From: Pseudoclavibacter sp. CFCC 11306 | Lineage (GTDB): Bacteria > Actinomycetota > Actinomycetes > Actinomycetales > Microbacteriaceae | Reading direction: 5' to 3' | DNA length: 64,000 nucleotides | Assembly (NCBI RefSeq): GCF_008831235.1 | Contig: NZ_WBKF01000001.1 | Span: forward strand, 434,001-498,000 | In this document: positions 8,979-16,619 of the stretch, one piece after another | Numbering within the stretch: position 1 is the first letter of the stretch | Layout: every line of letters begins with the position of its first letter | Position numbers and translations under genes: made by a program | Notes under the pieces: generated by a model | Databases searched by the model: none | What the model saw: the letters and a program-made list of their open reading frames with translations, nothing else | Told to the model about the DNA's origin: nothing

Positions 8979-9248
8979 TCAGCCGACTTTTGCAAGGATG
9001 TTCTTCCGCTTGCGGTGAAGTCTCCACCAGCTGAGGGTGCCTCTTACTTGGATCCGTCCGAAATCTGCAATTGACGGCAGACCTTGGGCTTCGAGTTCTT
9101 GGCTGATTGCCTCAACACCGTCGCCGGCGTGTGAAGGCGATGATTTGACCAGCGGCTCTCGCTTTCTCTGCGGCAAATGGGTGGGACAATCGCCGCGCGA
9201 GCCTCCTCGACCCGCTCGTACGCCGTCTGAGCAGGTGGTCGAACATAT
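8979..9248 (-). pseudogene. Possible gene remnant ending LHRKRKNILAKVG
   Basis: The stretch 8949-9340 has no convincing intact gene. One minus-strand frame is open from 9248 to a TGA at 8979 and ends in a protein-like segment (ADFGRIQVRGTLSWW, then a basic tail), but it has no ATG or GTG start with a ribosome binding site; the only candidate is TTG 9176. A second frame upstream (about 9180-9300) reads VRPPAQTAYERVEEARAA, so a frameshifted gene is possible. Base composition is lower in GC than the flanking genes. No family is recognised. Confidence 0.3.
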
Positions 9249-9340
9249 TCATGAACACTGATGTGGCTGTGATCTGGCGCACGTTCCTGTCCGCGGAATG
9301 ATCGCCTCACTCGGCCTGATAGAGAGGCTCCAGAACTGAG

Positions 9341-9413
9341 GCTGTACACGAACATACACATCTCATATTGTTCACGAGCGTGTACAATGGGTATTGTTTA
9401 CGAACGTGTACAC
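9341..9413 (+). promoter_or_regulatory. hipBA promoter with three repeated operator-like sites
   Basis: Two imperfect 20-base palindromes, TTGTTCACGAGCGTGTACAA (9368-9387) and TTGTTTACGAACGTGTACAC (9394-9413), are 26 bases apart. A third, weaker copy, GCTGTACACGAACATACACA (9341-9360), lies 27 bases further upstream. A promoter can be drawn with -35 TTGTTC (9368-9373) and -10 TATTGT (9392-9397, 18-base spacer), so the sites cover it. The layout fits autorepression by HipB or HipBA, as known for the E. coli hip locus, although the sequence is unlike the E. coli TATCC operator. Confidence 0.7.
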
Positions 9414-9424
9414 AGGAGAGTGTG

Positions 9425-9640
9425 ATGGGACGGCCATTGAAGACAATGGGCATGCTGGGTGGCAGAGTTGCGACACTTCGCGAGCAACGCGGCCTCACTC
9501 AACATCAGCTCGCCGCTAAGGCTCACGTGTCGCGCAGCTGGCTTGCCCAGCTCGAGCTGGGCAAACCGGCGGCCAACGTACGGCTGGTCATGGCCGTGCT
9601 CGACGCACTTGATGCCCACCTAGAGGTGAACGATGACTGA
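9425..9640 (+). CDS. hipB: HipB-type antitoxin, XRE-family HTH
   Basis: 71 residues from the ATG at 9425, with AGGAGA about six bases upstream. Almost the whole protein is an XRE/Cro helix-turn-helix: RVATLREQRGLTQHQLAAKA followed by HVSRSWLAQLELGKPAANV. As antitoxin it would bind HipA and repress the promoter through the palindromes upstream. It overlaps hipA by 8 bases, typical of coupled toxin-antitoxin pairs. Confidence 0.88.
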   Translation: MGRPLKTMGMLGGRVATLREQRGLTQHQLAAKAHVSRSWLAQLELGKPAANVRLVMAVLDALDAHLEVNDD

Positions 9641-10967
9641 CCGCCGACTCGACGTGCACATGGACGGCGTGAAGATCGGGAACCTACACATGTCCGGGGC
9701 TGGCAACCTGACATTCGAGTACGACGCCGAATACACACAGCGGGAGAATGCAACACCATTGTCGCTGTCTATGCCTGTGTCGAAGACACGCCATAAGAAC
9801 AAGGTCGTGCGATCATTCCTCCAGGGGCTGCTGCCGGACAACGCGCAGGCGCTGTCAGCCATGGCGACACGCTACCGGGTGTCAGCCAACTCACCGTTTG
9901 CACTGTTGGAGCATGTCGGACACGATGTCGCCGGGGCGCTCCAGATCGTGCAACCCGGTGAGACCGTCGAGGACAGCCTCAGTACCAGCACACCACCGAG
10001 CCCGATCAGCGACAGCGAACTCGCCCAGGCGCTCCACGAAGTGATCGACACCTACCGCAGCGGCACCCCTGCACCCGAAACACAGCGAATGAGCATCGCA
10101 GGTGCCCAGCCCAAACTCGCCCTCGTCAAGACAGAGTCCAGCGACTGGGCTGTACCCGATCGCACCCAGCCCACAACCTACATCCTCAAACCACTGCCAC
10201 GCGATGGTGCTGCATTCCCGAAATCCGACCTAGTCGAACTGCTATGTCTGAGAGCACTCGCCCGAGCCGGCATACCCGCCGCCGACACCGACATCTGGGA
10301 GGCACCCGACCAGTCGGTGCGTGCGATCGTGTCTCGACGCTACGACAGATACCAGGGCAGTGACGGAACTGTCCACCGCCGGCACCAGGAGGACCTTTGC
10401 CAGGCGATCGGCATCGACCCAGTCCACAAATACCAGAGCGACGGAGGTCCCGGGCTCGGGGACATCGCCCAGCTGTTCAGAGCCCAGCTGACAGCTGACG
10501 ACTCCTTACAGGCGTCGCGTGACTTTCTGCGCGGAGTCGTCGCTAATACATTCCTGTTCAACACCGACGCACACGCCAAGAACTACTCCCTAATGCTCGA
10601 CGGAGACACGGTGAGGCTGGCACCGATGTACGACGTGGTTTCGTATGCGCCGTACATCCACGCAGACGACGACAGGAAGATTCTGTCAAGCCTGAGACTC
10701 GGCGGCACTTATGATCTTCGTCAGATCTTTCCGGAGGCGCTGGTCGAAGCCGGACGGACGCTCGGTGTGCCACGTGACGAATCCGAGCGCATCGTGGAGG
10801 ACACGGTCACGAACCTCGCCGCAGCACTCGAGACCGAGGTCGGAGAGCTCCAAACCCTCGACGACACCGGCATTCTGGGCCGCACCGTCGAGGCAGTACA
10901 GGGGAACTCGCCCCTGTACGCAAGCGTGCGCGAGACGTTCCGACTGCGACCACAAGCGCGCAGCTGA
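9633..10967 (+). CDS. hipA: HipA-type serine/threonine kinase toxin
   Basis: 444 residues, family length. The N-terminal 'couple_hipA' subdomain (about 1-110) includes FLQGLLPDNAQALSAMATRY. The kinase core contains the glycine-rich segment SIAGAQPKLAL, the lysine strand TYILKPL, the catalytic loop FNTDAHAKNYSLM and the metal-binding MYDVVSYAPY. E. coli HipA phosphorylates glutamyl-tRNA synthetase and causes dormancy; the target here is not known. No frameshift or missing catalytic residue is apparent, so the toxin looks active. It lies in an accessory patch next to a tRNA gene and an excisionase remnant. Confidence 0.9.
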   Translation: MTDRRLDVHMDGVKIGNLHMSGAGNLTFEYDAEYTQRENATPLSLSMPVSKTRHKNKVVRSFLQGLLPDNAQALSAMATRYRVSANSPFALLEHVGHDVAGALQIVQPGETVEDSLSTSTPPSPISDSELAQALHEVIDTYRSGTPAPETQRMSIAGAQPKLALVKTESSDWAVPDRTQPTTYILKPLPRDGAAFPKSDLVELLCLRALARAGIPAADTDIWEAPDQSVRAIVSRRYDRYQGSDGTVHRRHQEDLCQAIGIDPVHKYQSDGGPGLGDIAQLFRAQLTADDSLQASRDFLRGVVANTFLFNTDAHAKNYSLMLDGDTVRLAPMYDVVSYAPYIHADDDRKILSSLRLGGTYDLRQIFPEALVEAGRTLGVPRDESERIVEDTVTNLAAALETEVGELQTLDDTGILGRTVEAVQGNSPLYASVRETFRLRPQARS

Positions 10968-11172
10968 GCCACAGTGCGCGGATAGTCGACCCGCGAACAC
11001 GAGGTGGGCTGCTACACCTTCTGGCCGCCATCTCAGCAATCCGCCTCTCCACCGCTTGGGAGTCAGCCCCACGTGTGTGCAGATGCCTGATGATCTTTAC
11101 TGAGATGTTGAGGAGTTCTGCGAGTTCGTTGATGGCCAGGAGTCGCTGGATGTCGGTGCCGTTCTGTCTCAT
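10968..11172 (-). pseudogene. Frameshifted excisionase (Xis/HTH_17) remnant
   Basis: From the ATG at 11172 the minus strand encodes a winged-helix start, DIQRLLAINELAELLNISVK followed by IIRHLHTRG, typical of MerR/Xis excisionases. That frame then becomes nonsense. The next frame, from about 11072, continues the expected motif: GLTPKRWRGGLLRWRPEGV then AAHL, the counterpart of the usual GG-LR-R--DV-AWL. A single-base frameshift therefore separates the halves, and the 3' end runs into the hipA terminus. Position next to a tRNA gene fits a decayed integrative element; no integrase remains. The 152 bases between this remnant and the tRNA show nothing recognisable. Confidence 0.6.
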
Positions 11173-11324
11173 GCCCCTATGCGGACCGCAGAAGACGCCG
11201 GAATCCAACGGGGCAAATCGGGATACTTCGGCGGGCAAGGCACGTTGAGGGCAGATTTTTGTTGCCTGAGCGCATCTGCGCTCCTCTGTGACGAGGAAAG
11301 ATCCGCATGATACCGGGCAAGAAG

Positions 11325-11398
11325 TGGGGCGTGTGGGACTTGAACCCACGACCAAGGGATTATGAGTCCCGTGCTCTAACCAGCTGAGCTAACGCCCC
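11325..11398 (-). tRNA. tRNA with anticodon CAU (Met or lysidine-Ile)
   Basis: A 74-base cloverleaf on the minus strand: acceptor GGGGCGT pairs with ACGCCCC, discriminator A, D-arm GCTC/GAGC, anticodon loop CTCATAA, T-arm GTGGG/CCCAC. The first pair of the anticodon stem is a C-U mismatch. No CCA is encoded. CAU can belong to elongator tRNA-Met or to tRNA-Ile2, which needs lysidine; the sequence alone does not decide this. It borders the accessory patch 8949-11324. Confidence 0.9.
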
Positions 11399-11506
11399 CG
11401 ACCGCGATTGCGCGCTGATGCGCCGCAGCCAGCAGTCAATGTTACCGGGTGCGGTGCTCTGGGCTGCAGTCCGATGGCCAGCGTTTCGCAGAATGCGCCT
11501 TCGAGA

Positions 11507-12832
11507 TCACTTTGCGACGACGGTCGCGAGCTCGTCCCATCTGGTCGTCGCTCGCTGCGAGAGCATTTCACGCTTCATCTGCCACGCCGGCCCGGCCTTC
11601 AGCCCTGCTGCGCCGAGCCCGACGGCGTGGCCGCCCAGTCGGTCGTTCACCTGATCGAGCATCGATCCCAGATGGTGCATCGTCTCAGGCTGCTCGTCGA
11701 AGAGGTCGAACTCCTGCTGCTCCCCCGGCTGTCGCAGATCGCTCAGCGTGATGCCGGCGCGCACATAGCGGCGGTCTTCGAGCATGCGCGGCAGGATCAG
11801 CGCGCACGCTCGCTTTGCGACGGTGACTGGGTCGTCCGTTCGAGGCATCACCTCGATCGCGCCGCTCGCCGTGTGCATTGGAGGGCTCGCCCACGCCGTC
11901 GAAGCGAACGCGTGCACCGCCCCGGCGACAGAGTTCTGTGCGCGCAGCCGCCGGGTCACATACTGCGCATAGACCGTCAGCACTTCGTGCATGTCGTCGA
12001 CGGTCGTGACCGGTGTCGAGAACGACCTCGAGTACATCACCTGCTGCCGCACGCCGGGCTGCACGTCGTAGTCGATGCACGGCTGACCGCGCAGCTCGAG
12101 CATGGTGTGGGCCATGCGCACGCTGAACCGACGGCGCATCTGCTCGACGTCGGCATCGCGCAGCGCAGCTGCGGTCTCGATTCCCAAGACGGCGAGTCGT
12201 TTGCTCGTGCGCCGGCCTACGCCCCAAATGTCGCTGGCCGGCGTCGCCCGAAGAATGCGATCGAGCTGATCAGCCGAATACCAGTCGATGCTGGTGACTC
12301 CGTTCAGCGCCGCGTTCTGCTTGGCGCCGTGACTCGCCAGCTTTGCGAGGGTACGGGTGGGCGCGATGCCGACCGACACCGGCACCCCGATGTCATGGCG
12401 GATGCGATGGCGCATCTCGCGAGCGGTGGCCGTCATCTGCTCTGTGGTGCCGCGCAGGCGCACGAACGCCTCATCGATGGAATAGACCTCGACACAGTCA
12501 CTGAACCGCCTGAGCATCGACATGATGCGCCCGGATATCTCGCCATAGAGCTCATAGTTCGACGAACGTGCCACCACGCCGTTCTTGTCTGCCCAGACTT
12601 GCATGCGGAACCAGGGCTCGCCCATCGGAATGCCCATCGCCTTCGCCTCTGCGCTGCGCGCGACCACGCAGCCGTCGTTGTTCGAAAGCACGACAACGGG
12701 TCTTCCTTCGAGCTCGGGGTGAAAGATGCGCTCACATGCCGCGAAGCACGAATTCACGTCGACGAGGGCGAAACGTTCGCCGCCTGTCGTCGATCGGCTG
12801 CCCGCCAGCCCGTTCACAGTCGATGCAGGCAT
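11507..12832 (-). CDS. umuC: Y-family DNA polymerase UmuC
   Basis: 441 residues. Polymerase motifs of the UmuC branch: [15 protein letters not shown] at the N-terminus (with a phenylalanine at the steric-gate position), [11 protein letters not shown], and the catalytic YSIDEAF. The helix-hairpin-helix region contains [18 protein letters not shown], followed by the little finger and a C-terminal ATTRWDEL tail usual for UmuC. It performs error-prone lesion bypass after DNA damage. Its start lies 19 bases inside umuD, so both genes form one SOS operon. Confidence 0.93.
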   Translation of the reverse strand: MPASTVNGLAGSRSTTGGERFALVDVNSCFAACERIFHPELEGRPVVVLSNNDGCVVARSAEAKAMGIPMGEPWFRMQVWADKNGVVARSSNYELYGEISGRIMSMLRRFSDCVEVYSIDEAFVRLRGTTEQMTATAREMRHRIRHDIGVPVSVGIAPTRTLAKLASHGAKQNAALNGVTSIDWYSADQLDRILRATPASDIWGVGRRTSKRLAVLGIETAAALRDADVEQMRRRFSVRMAHTMLELRGQPCIDYDVQPGVRQQVMYSRSFSTPVTTVDDMHEVLTVYAQYVTRRLRAQNSVAGAVHAFASTAWASPPMHTASGAIEVMPRTDDPVTVAKRACALILPRMLEDRRYVRAGITLSDLRQPGEQQEFDLFDEQPETMHHLGSMLDQVNDRLGGHAVGLGAAGLKAGPAWQMKREMLSQRATTRWDELATVVAK

Positions 12833-13167
12833 CGTGTTGCGACTCCCCAGACGGAGAGCTCCTGGCCTTCGCGCATGCGGATCACTGAATGCCCGGGATG
12901 CTCTGCATGCAGCTCGGCACCGGAAGGCGTCAGCCGAAACCGTCTGATCGTGAGCTCCCCGTCGACCACGGCGATGACGACGCTGCCGTCTGACGGGGTG
13001 CGCGAACGATCGACGATGACCTCGTCGCCGTCGAAGATACCTGCTCTGACCATCGAGTCACCGACGACTTTGACGACGAACGTCGTCAGCGGATCGTCGA
13101 TCAGATGCTCGTTCAGATCGAGCGTGCCGTCGCAATAGTCTTGCGCGGGAGAGGGAAAACCTGCCAT
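12814..13167 (-). CDS. umuD: UmuD-type subunit lacking the cleavable arm
   Basis: 117 residues from the ATG at 13167, fixed by GGAGG seven bases upstream and by the SOS box behind it. The protein begins [11 protein letters not shown], so it starts at the point equivalent to the E. coli cleavage site (Cys24-Gly25, followed by FPSPAADY) and lacks the N-terminal arm. Ser38 in GDSMVRAG corresponds to catalytic Ser60, but the residue equivalent to catalytic Lys97 is Arg75 (DGELTIRR against DGEFTVKK, same 37-residue spacing). It therefore looks like a ready-made UmuD' that cannot self-cleave. Partner of UmuC in polymerase V. Confidence 0.9.
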   Translation of the reverse strand: MAGFPSPAQDYCDGTLDLNEHLIDDPLTTFVVKVVGDSMVRAGIFDGDEVIVDRSRTPSDGSVVIAVVDGELTIRRFRLTPSGAELHAEHPGHSVIRMREGQELSVWGVATRCLHRL

Positions 13168-13185
13168 CACCACACCTCCGATCGT

Positions 13186-13201
13186 TCGAATGTATGTTCG
13201 A
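13186..13201 (-). promoter_or_regulatory. LexA-binding SOS box
   Basis: TCGAATGTATGTTCGA matches the actinobacterial LexA consensus TCGAAC-N4-GTTCGA at 11 of 12 defined positions. It lies 18 bases upstream of the umuD start and about 50-70 bases upstream of the divergent PTH2-like gene, so it could affect both. Confidence 0.88.
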
Positions 13202-13254
13202 TTGTATCCGGTGCCTCCGACATGAGCAGGCTGGGCACGCCTACCATGTGGTTG

Positions 13255-13989
13255 ATGAGCACTGCAGAGACTCCCCTGACCGCACCCCGGTGTGCATGCG
13301 CACCGACCGCGCCCGCATCGAACACTGCGACCACGTCGCACGTACCGGGCCTGCCGCATCCCCATGACGAGGTCGACCCGCTCGCGCTCGTCATCGTCGT
13401 CAATGGCGCGAAGACGCCCGAGGGCCGCCTGCAGGCCGGTGCCGAAGATCTCTATGACGCGGTCGCTCGCGCGATCACCGCGATGCTGCACGATGCCCGC
13501 CCTGAGTGCATCGCACGCGTACGTGCCTGGACCGACGATCGCATCCGCAAAATCGTCAAACGCGCCCGCAACCGGGCCTGGCGGCAGATCGACGCCCTCG
13601 CTCTGCCGCACGTCACCGTGACCGTGGGCAGTGCAACGGTCGCGGTGTTCGCTCCCCTGCGTCCGTCCGAGTACCCGCCGGTGCTGCGCAGTGCGCAGGT
13701 CGCCGGCCTGCAGGCGGATGCCACGGGCCGCCCGCCTCACCCCGACGCGATCACGGTGCACGTCAACGACGCGCTGCACATGTCGACCGGTAAGACCATC
13801 GCCCAGCTCGGGCACGCGGTGCAGATATTCGGCGACGAGTGCCCGGTCGAGGCGGCGGCCTGGATCGCTGCCGGCTGCGCGGTGAACGTGGTGCCCGGCA
13901 TTCCGACCGGTCCGCTGGCGGTGCGCATCGAAGATGCCGGCTTCACCGAGGTGCCGCCCGGCTCGCTCACCGCAGCGATCAGTCTCTGA
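13255..13989 (+). CDS. Peptidyl-tRNA hydrolase 2 (PTH2)-like protein
   Basis: About 244 residues from the ATG at 13255; ATG 13222 or 13246 are alternatives and none has a clear ribosome binding site. The C-terminal 90 residues show the PTH2 pattern: ITVHVNDALHMSTGKTIAQL then GHAVQIF, corresponding to the family's R-DL-MS-GK-AAQ-AHA core. The N-terminal half is a less conserved, arginine-rich helical region. PTH2 proteins release peptides from stalled peptidyl-tRNA, but this actinobacterial branch is uncharacterised as far as I know. Its 3' end overlaps the convergent SGNH gene by 11 bases. Confidence 0.7.
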   Translation: MSTAETPLTAPRCACAPTAPASNTATTSHVPGLPHPHDEVDPLALVIVVNGAKTPEGRLQAGAEDLYDAVARAITAMLHDARPECIARVRAWTDDRIRKIVKRARNRAWRQIDALALPHVTVTVGSATVAVFAPLRPSEYPPVLRSAQVAGLQADATGRPPHPDAITVHVNDALHMSTGKTIAQLGHAVQIFGDECPVEAAAWIAAGCAVNVVPGIPTGPLAVRIEDAGFTEVPPGSLTAAISL

Positions 13990-14854
13990 GCGCCTGAGAC
14001 GTCGAATCGCCGGCGTCGTGACGGCCGACTCTCGCAGCGTCGATCAGCTCGATCAGGCGGTCGGCGATCACCTCGTTGCCGATCTCGTTCGGGTGGTCGC
14101 CGTCGGCGAGAATCCACTCCGGATGCCCCTGCATGATCTGCCCGACATCGAGATAGGTCGCGTGGATCTCACCGGAGGCCCGTCGCACGTCGTCACGAAT
14201 CTGCGGCAGCGAGTCCGGCTCGTCGGCTGCGTTCCAGAACGGCGAGACCACATAGATCGTGGCCTGCGGGTAACGGTCGCGCAGATCGGTGAAGAAGCTG
14301 AGCACGGCGTCGTACTGGTCACCGAAGTCATCCCACGCCCCGATGTCGTTGCCGCCACCGGTGACCATGACCACATCGGCAGCGGGGTCGGGCAGGCTGT
14401 CGAGCACGTCTTGATAGTCCGGTCGCGGGTCGTCGGGAGTTCCCCAGGCGGTCACGTATCCGGTGCCGCCCAAGGCCACGTTGTTCTCTGTCCAGCCCAT
14501 GCGCTCGGCGACGAGAGAGGTGAATCGCTCGGTCGGGTCGTCGAGCATCTCGCCAGAGGTGTACGAGTCACCGATCACCAGCATGTCGGCGCCAGCACGC
14601 TGAGTCGGGTCGTCATGGTCGCCGACGGCGCCGAGCCGGGGTGGCGCAGACTGCGCCCCTGATGTGGATGCCGTTGTGCCGTTCGAGGCGTCACTGCGGC
14701 TCGCTGCGTGGTCACCATTTGCGCCATCGGTCGACACCGCACCCGGTGCGAGCCGGGCGGCTGCGTCAGGCGAGGTCGACAGGAAGAGAGCACCGGCGAC
14801 GGTCGCCGCGATGGCGGCGGCCCCGATCGTTCTGCGAACCCATTTGCCTTGCAC
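13979..14854 (-). CDS. Secreted SGNH/GDSL-family hydrolase
   Basis: 291 residues. An N-terminal signal or anchor (basic MQGKWVRR, hydrophobic segment at about 10-27) is followed by an Ala/Ser/Thr-rich linker to residue 85. The SGNH blocks follow in order: LVIGDSYTSG (nucleophile Ser), LGGTGY (Gly), TGGGNDIG (Asn) and DGDHPNEIG (catalytic Asp and His). Likely an extracellular esterase or acetylhydrolase acting on envelope glycans or lipids; the substrate is inferred only. It sits 21 bases behind the permease gene, probably in one transcript. Confidence 0.85.
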   Translation of the reverse strand: MQGKWVRRTIGAAAIAATVAGALFLSTSPDAAARLAPGAVSTDGANGDHAASRSDASNGTTASTSGAQSAPPRLGAVGDHDDPTQRAGADMLVIGDSYTSGEMLDDPTERFTSLVAERMGWTENNVALGGTGYVTAWGTPDDPRPDYQDVLDSLPDPAADVVMVTGGGNDIGAWDDFGDQYDAVLSFFTDLRDRYPQATIYVVSPFWNAADEPDSLPQIRDDVRRASGEIHATYLDVGQIMQGHPEWILADGDHPNEIGNEVIADRLIELIDAARVGRHDAGDSTSQALRD

Positions 14855-14875
14855 AGCGACGATGATACTCCCGTC

Positions 14876-15799
14876 TCAGGAGTGCGGCGGAGGACTGATC
14901 TTGAGGCGATCCTCAGCTCGTTTGAGGCCGCGCACCTGGGGATGATGGCGCGCGATGACGAACACGCCGCCGACCCCGATCGCACCGGTGATCACGAAAG
15001 CGGCCAGCATCCACAAGGGAGCCTTCGTCGCCTCTTCGAGCACGATCATGCCGATCAGCACGGCCACCAACGGGTCGATCACGGTGAGCCCGGCCATGAC
15101 CAGATCAGGCGGCCCCGAGGCATGGGCGTTCTGCACGAACCACGACCCGAGTGCCGCGGTGACGGCCAGGGCGAGGGCCGTGACGAGCGTGAGCCATTCG
15201 AAGTTGCCGTCTCGCACGCGCGCGACCAGCAGCTTGGCCAGCGTCGAGACGAAGGCGAAGAGCACGCCCGCGCCGATGATGTAGACGACGGCACGCATTC
15301 TGCGACCGAACAGCGCGAAGCCGATGGCGAAGACGACCAGTACGCAGGCGAGCAGCAGGAGCACCTCGATGAGCCGACGATCGGTGACGGGGTGATCGAC
15401 CGCGATGGTCGCGGCCATGATCACGAAGAGACCGATGCCGACCATGCACATGGCGACGCCGGTCAGCACGGAGCGACCGATGTGCAGATTGGCCAGATGC
15501 GCGTTGAGATACGTGGTCAGCACGAGCGCGATGATGCCGATCGGCTGAACGACCATGATCGGCGCCATGCTCAGCGCCGTGACCTGGACGACCACAGAGA
15601 GCCCGAGCAGCAGTGTGCCGATCACCCAGCGCTTCGAACGAAAGAGATTCAGCAGCTCGCGGAGACTGAAGCCGCCCGTGCCCGCCTGCTCGTCAATGCT
15701 TTTGTCGGTCTTGGCGACGCCGGAGCTCTGCATTTGGGTGCCGATGGACATGATCACGGCGCCGAGCGCTGCGATCAGGATGGCGATGGCGTTGCCCAC
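14876..15799 (-). CDS. DMT-superfamily (EamA/NIPA-like) membrane permease
   Basis: 307 residues from GTG at 15799, with AGGA nine bases upstream and an immediate first membrane helix (AIAILIAALGAVIMSIGT). About nine or ten hydrophobic helices arranged as two repeats and the segment VIDPLVAVLIGMIVLEEAT are typical of drug/metabolite transporter superfamily proteins. The transported compound is unknown. The SGNH hydrolase gene follows directly, suggesting a shared envelope-related role. Confidence 0.78.
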   Translation of the reverse strand: MGNAIAILIAALGAVIMSIGTQMQSSGVAKTDKSIDEQAGTGGFSLRELLNLFRSKRWVIGTLLLGLSVVVQVTALSMAPIMVVQPIGIIALVLTTYLNAHLANLHIGRSVLTGVAMCMVGIGLFVIMAATIAVDHPVTDRRLIEVLLLLACVLVVFAIGFALFGRRMRAVVYIIGAGVLFAFVSTLAKLLVARVRDGNFEWLTLVTALALAVTAALGSWFVQNAHASGPPDLVMAGLTVIDPLVAVLIGMIVLEEATKAPLWMLAAFVITGAIGVGGVFVIARHHPQVRGLKRAEDRLKISPPPHS

Positions 15800-15910
15800 G
15801 GATTCACGTCCTGTTCGATCGGTGTCTCTATCGTATCGGTCGATGCCGAGGCGACAGCTCTGAGGCACGGTGCGTCGGCCGATCCTGCAACGGCGACGGA
15901 TAATGGAGGC

Positions 15911-16477
15911 ATGACCATTCTTCCCATCGTGGTGACGGGCGAACCCGTGCTGCACCACGTCGCCCAGCCCGTGACCGCCTTCGACGCCCACCTGCACACG
16001 TTGGTCGACGACATGTTCGAGACCATGTACGAAGCACCGGGCGTGGGGCTCGCTGCACCGCAGATCGGCCTGGACGCGCGCCTCTTCGTCTACGGGTGGA
16101 CCGATGACGAGGGCATCGAGCACAAAGGCGTCGCGGTCAACCCGGAGCTCTGGATCACTCCGCTCCCCCTTGACGAGCTGGATGACGACGATGACGCAGA
16201 GGGGTGCCTCTCGGTGCCTGGGCTGAGATTTCCGACGCGACGCGCGACTCGGGCGATTCTGAAGGCCCAAGATGAGAACGGAGAGCCCTACGAGGTACAC
16301 GCTGAAGGGTGGCTGGCTCGCATCTTTCAGCATGAGTACGACCATCTCGACGGCATTCTCTACGTCGACCGTTTAGAGGATCCTCACGCATATGCCGCGC
16401 GCAAGATCATTCGCAAACAGAAGTGGGGCCGACCGGGGCTGTCGTGGACGCCGGGCGTCGACGACGTCGAGGCATAA
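15911..16477 (+). CDS. def: Peptide deformylase
   Basis: 188 residues from ATG 15911 with GGAGG just upstream. All three metal-site motifs are present: GVGLAAPQIG, EGCLSVPG (Cys ligand) and HEYDHLDG (two His ligands and the catalytic Glu). It removes the formyl group from nascent proteins at the ribosome. An acidic insert (LDELDDDDDAEG) precedes motif 2. The frame is open far upstream, but that extension is antisense to the permease and is rejected. Confidence 0.95.
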   Translation: MTILPIVVTGEPVLHHVAQPVTAFDAHLHTLVDDMFETMYEAPGVGLAAPQIGLDARLFVYGWTDDEGIEHKGVAVNPELWITPLPLDELDDDDDAEGCLSVPGLRFPTRRATRAILKAQDENGEPYEVHAEGWLARIFQHEYDHLDGILYVDRLEDPHAYAARKIIRKQKWGRPGLSWTPGVDDVEA

Positions 16478-16521
16478 AAAAGTCTGCTGACCTCACAGGG
16501 GGGAAGGCGAGATCAGCAGAC
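16476..16521 (-). terminator. Intrinsic terminator for minus-strand transcription
   Basis: A perfect 9-base inverted repeat, GTCTGCTGA (16482-16490) with TCAGCAGAC (16513-16521), is followed on the minus strand by six U residues (16481-16476). In this orientation it would end transcription coming from the tRNA-like gene at 16620-16703; it is not oriented to terminate def. The 98 bases between the hairpin and the tRNA-like gene show no reading frame of note. Confidence 0.8.
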
Positions 16522-16619
16522 ACGAAATAGTACGTAGATCATCGGCTCAGATGCAAACCGTTGGTAAGATATCTCCTCAAATCGCGACCCAGTCGCATAG
16601 AGCACGACACTCGGTAGAG

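Noticed and set aside
11408-13138. 576-codon open frame antisense to umuDC
   Set aside because: Overlaps the tRNA region and complete umuC and umuD genes; its composition looks like an antisense shadow.
13168-13815. Upstream in-frame extension of UmuD
   Set aside because: The extension would be translated through the SOS box and is antisense to the PTH2-like gene. The ATG at 13167 has a proper GGAGG site.
14708-15910. Long upstream extension of peptide deformylase
   Set aside because: It is antisense to the DMT permease, is rich in Asp, His and Arg, and the ATG at 15911 has GGAGG and gives the normal family N-terminus.
16476-16521. The hairpin as terminator for def
   Set aside because: On the plus strand the A-run precedes the stem and no U-run follows; the orientation fits minus-strand transcription only.
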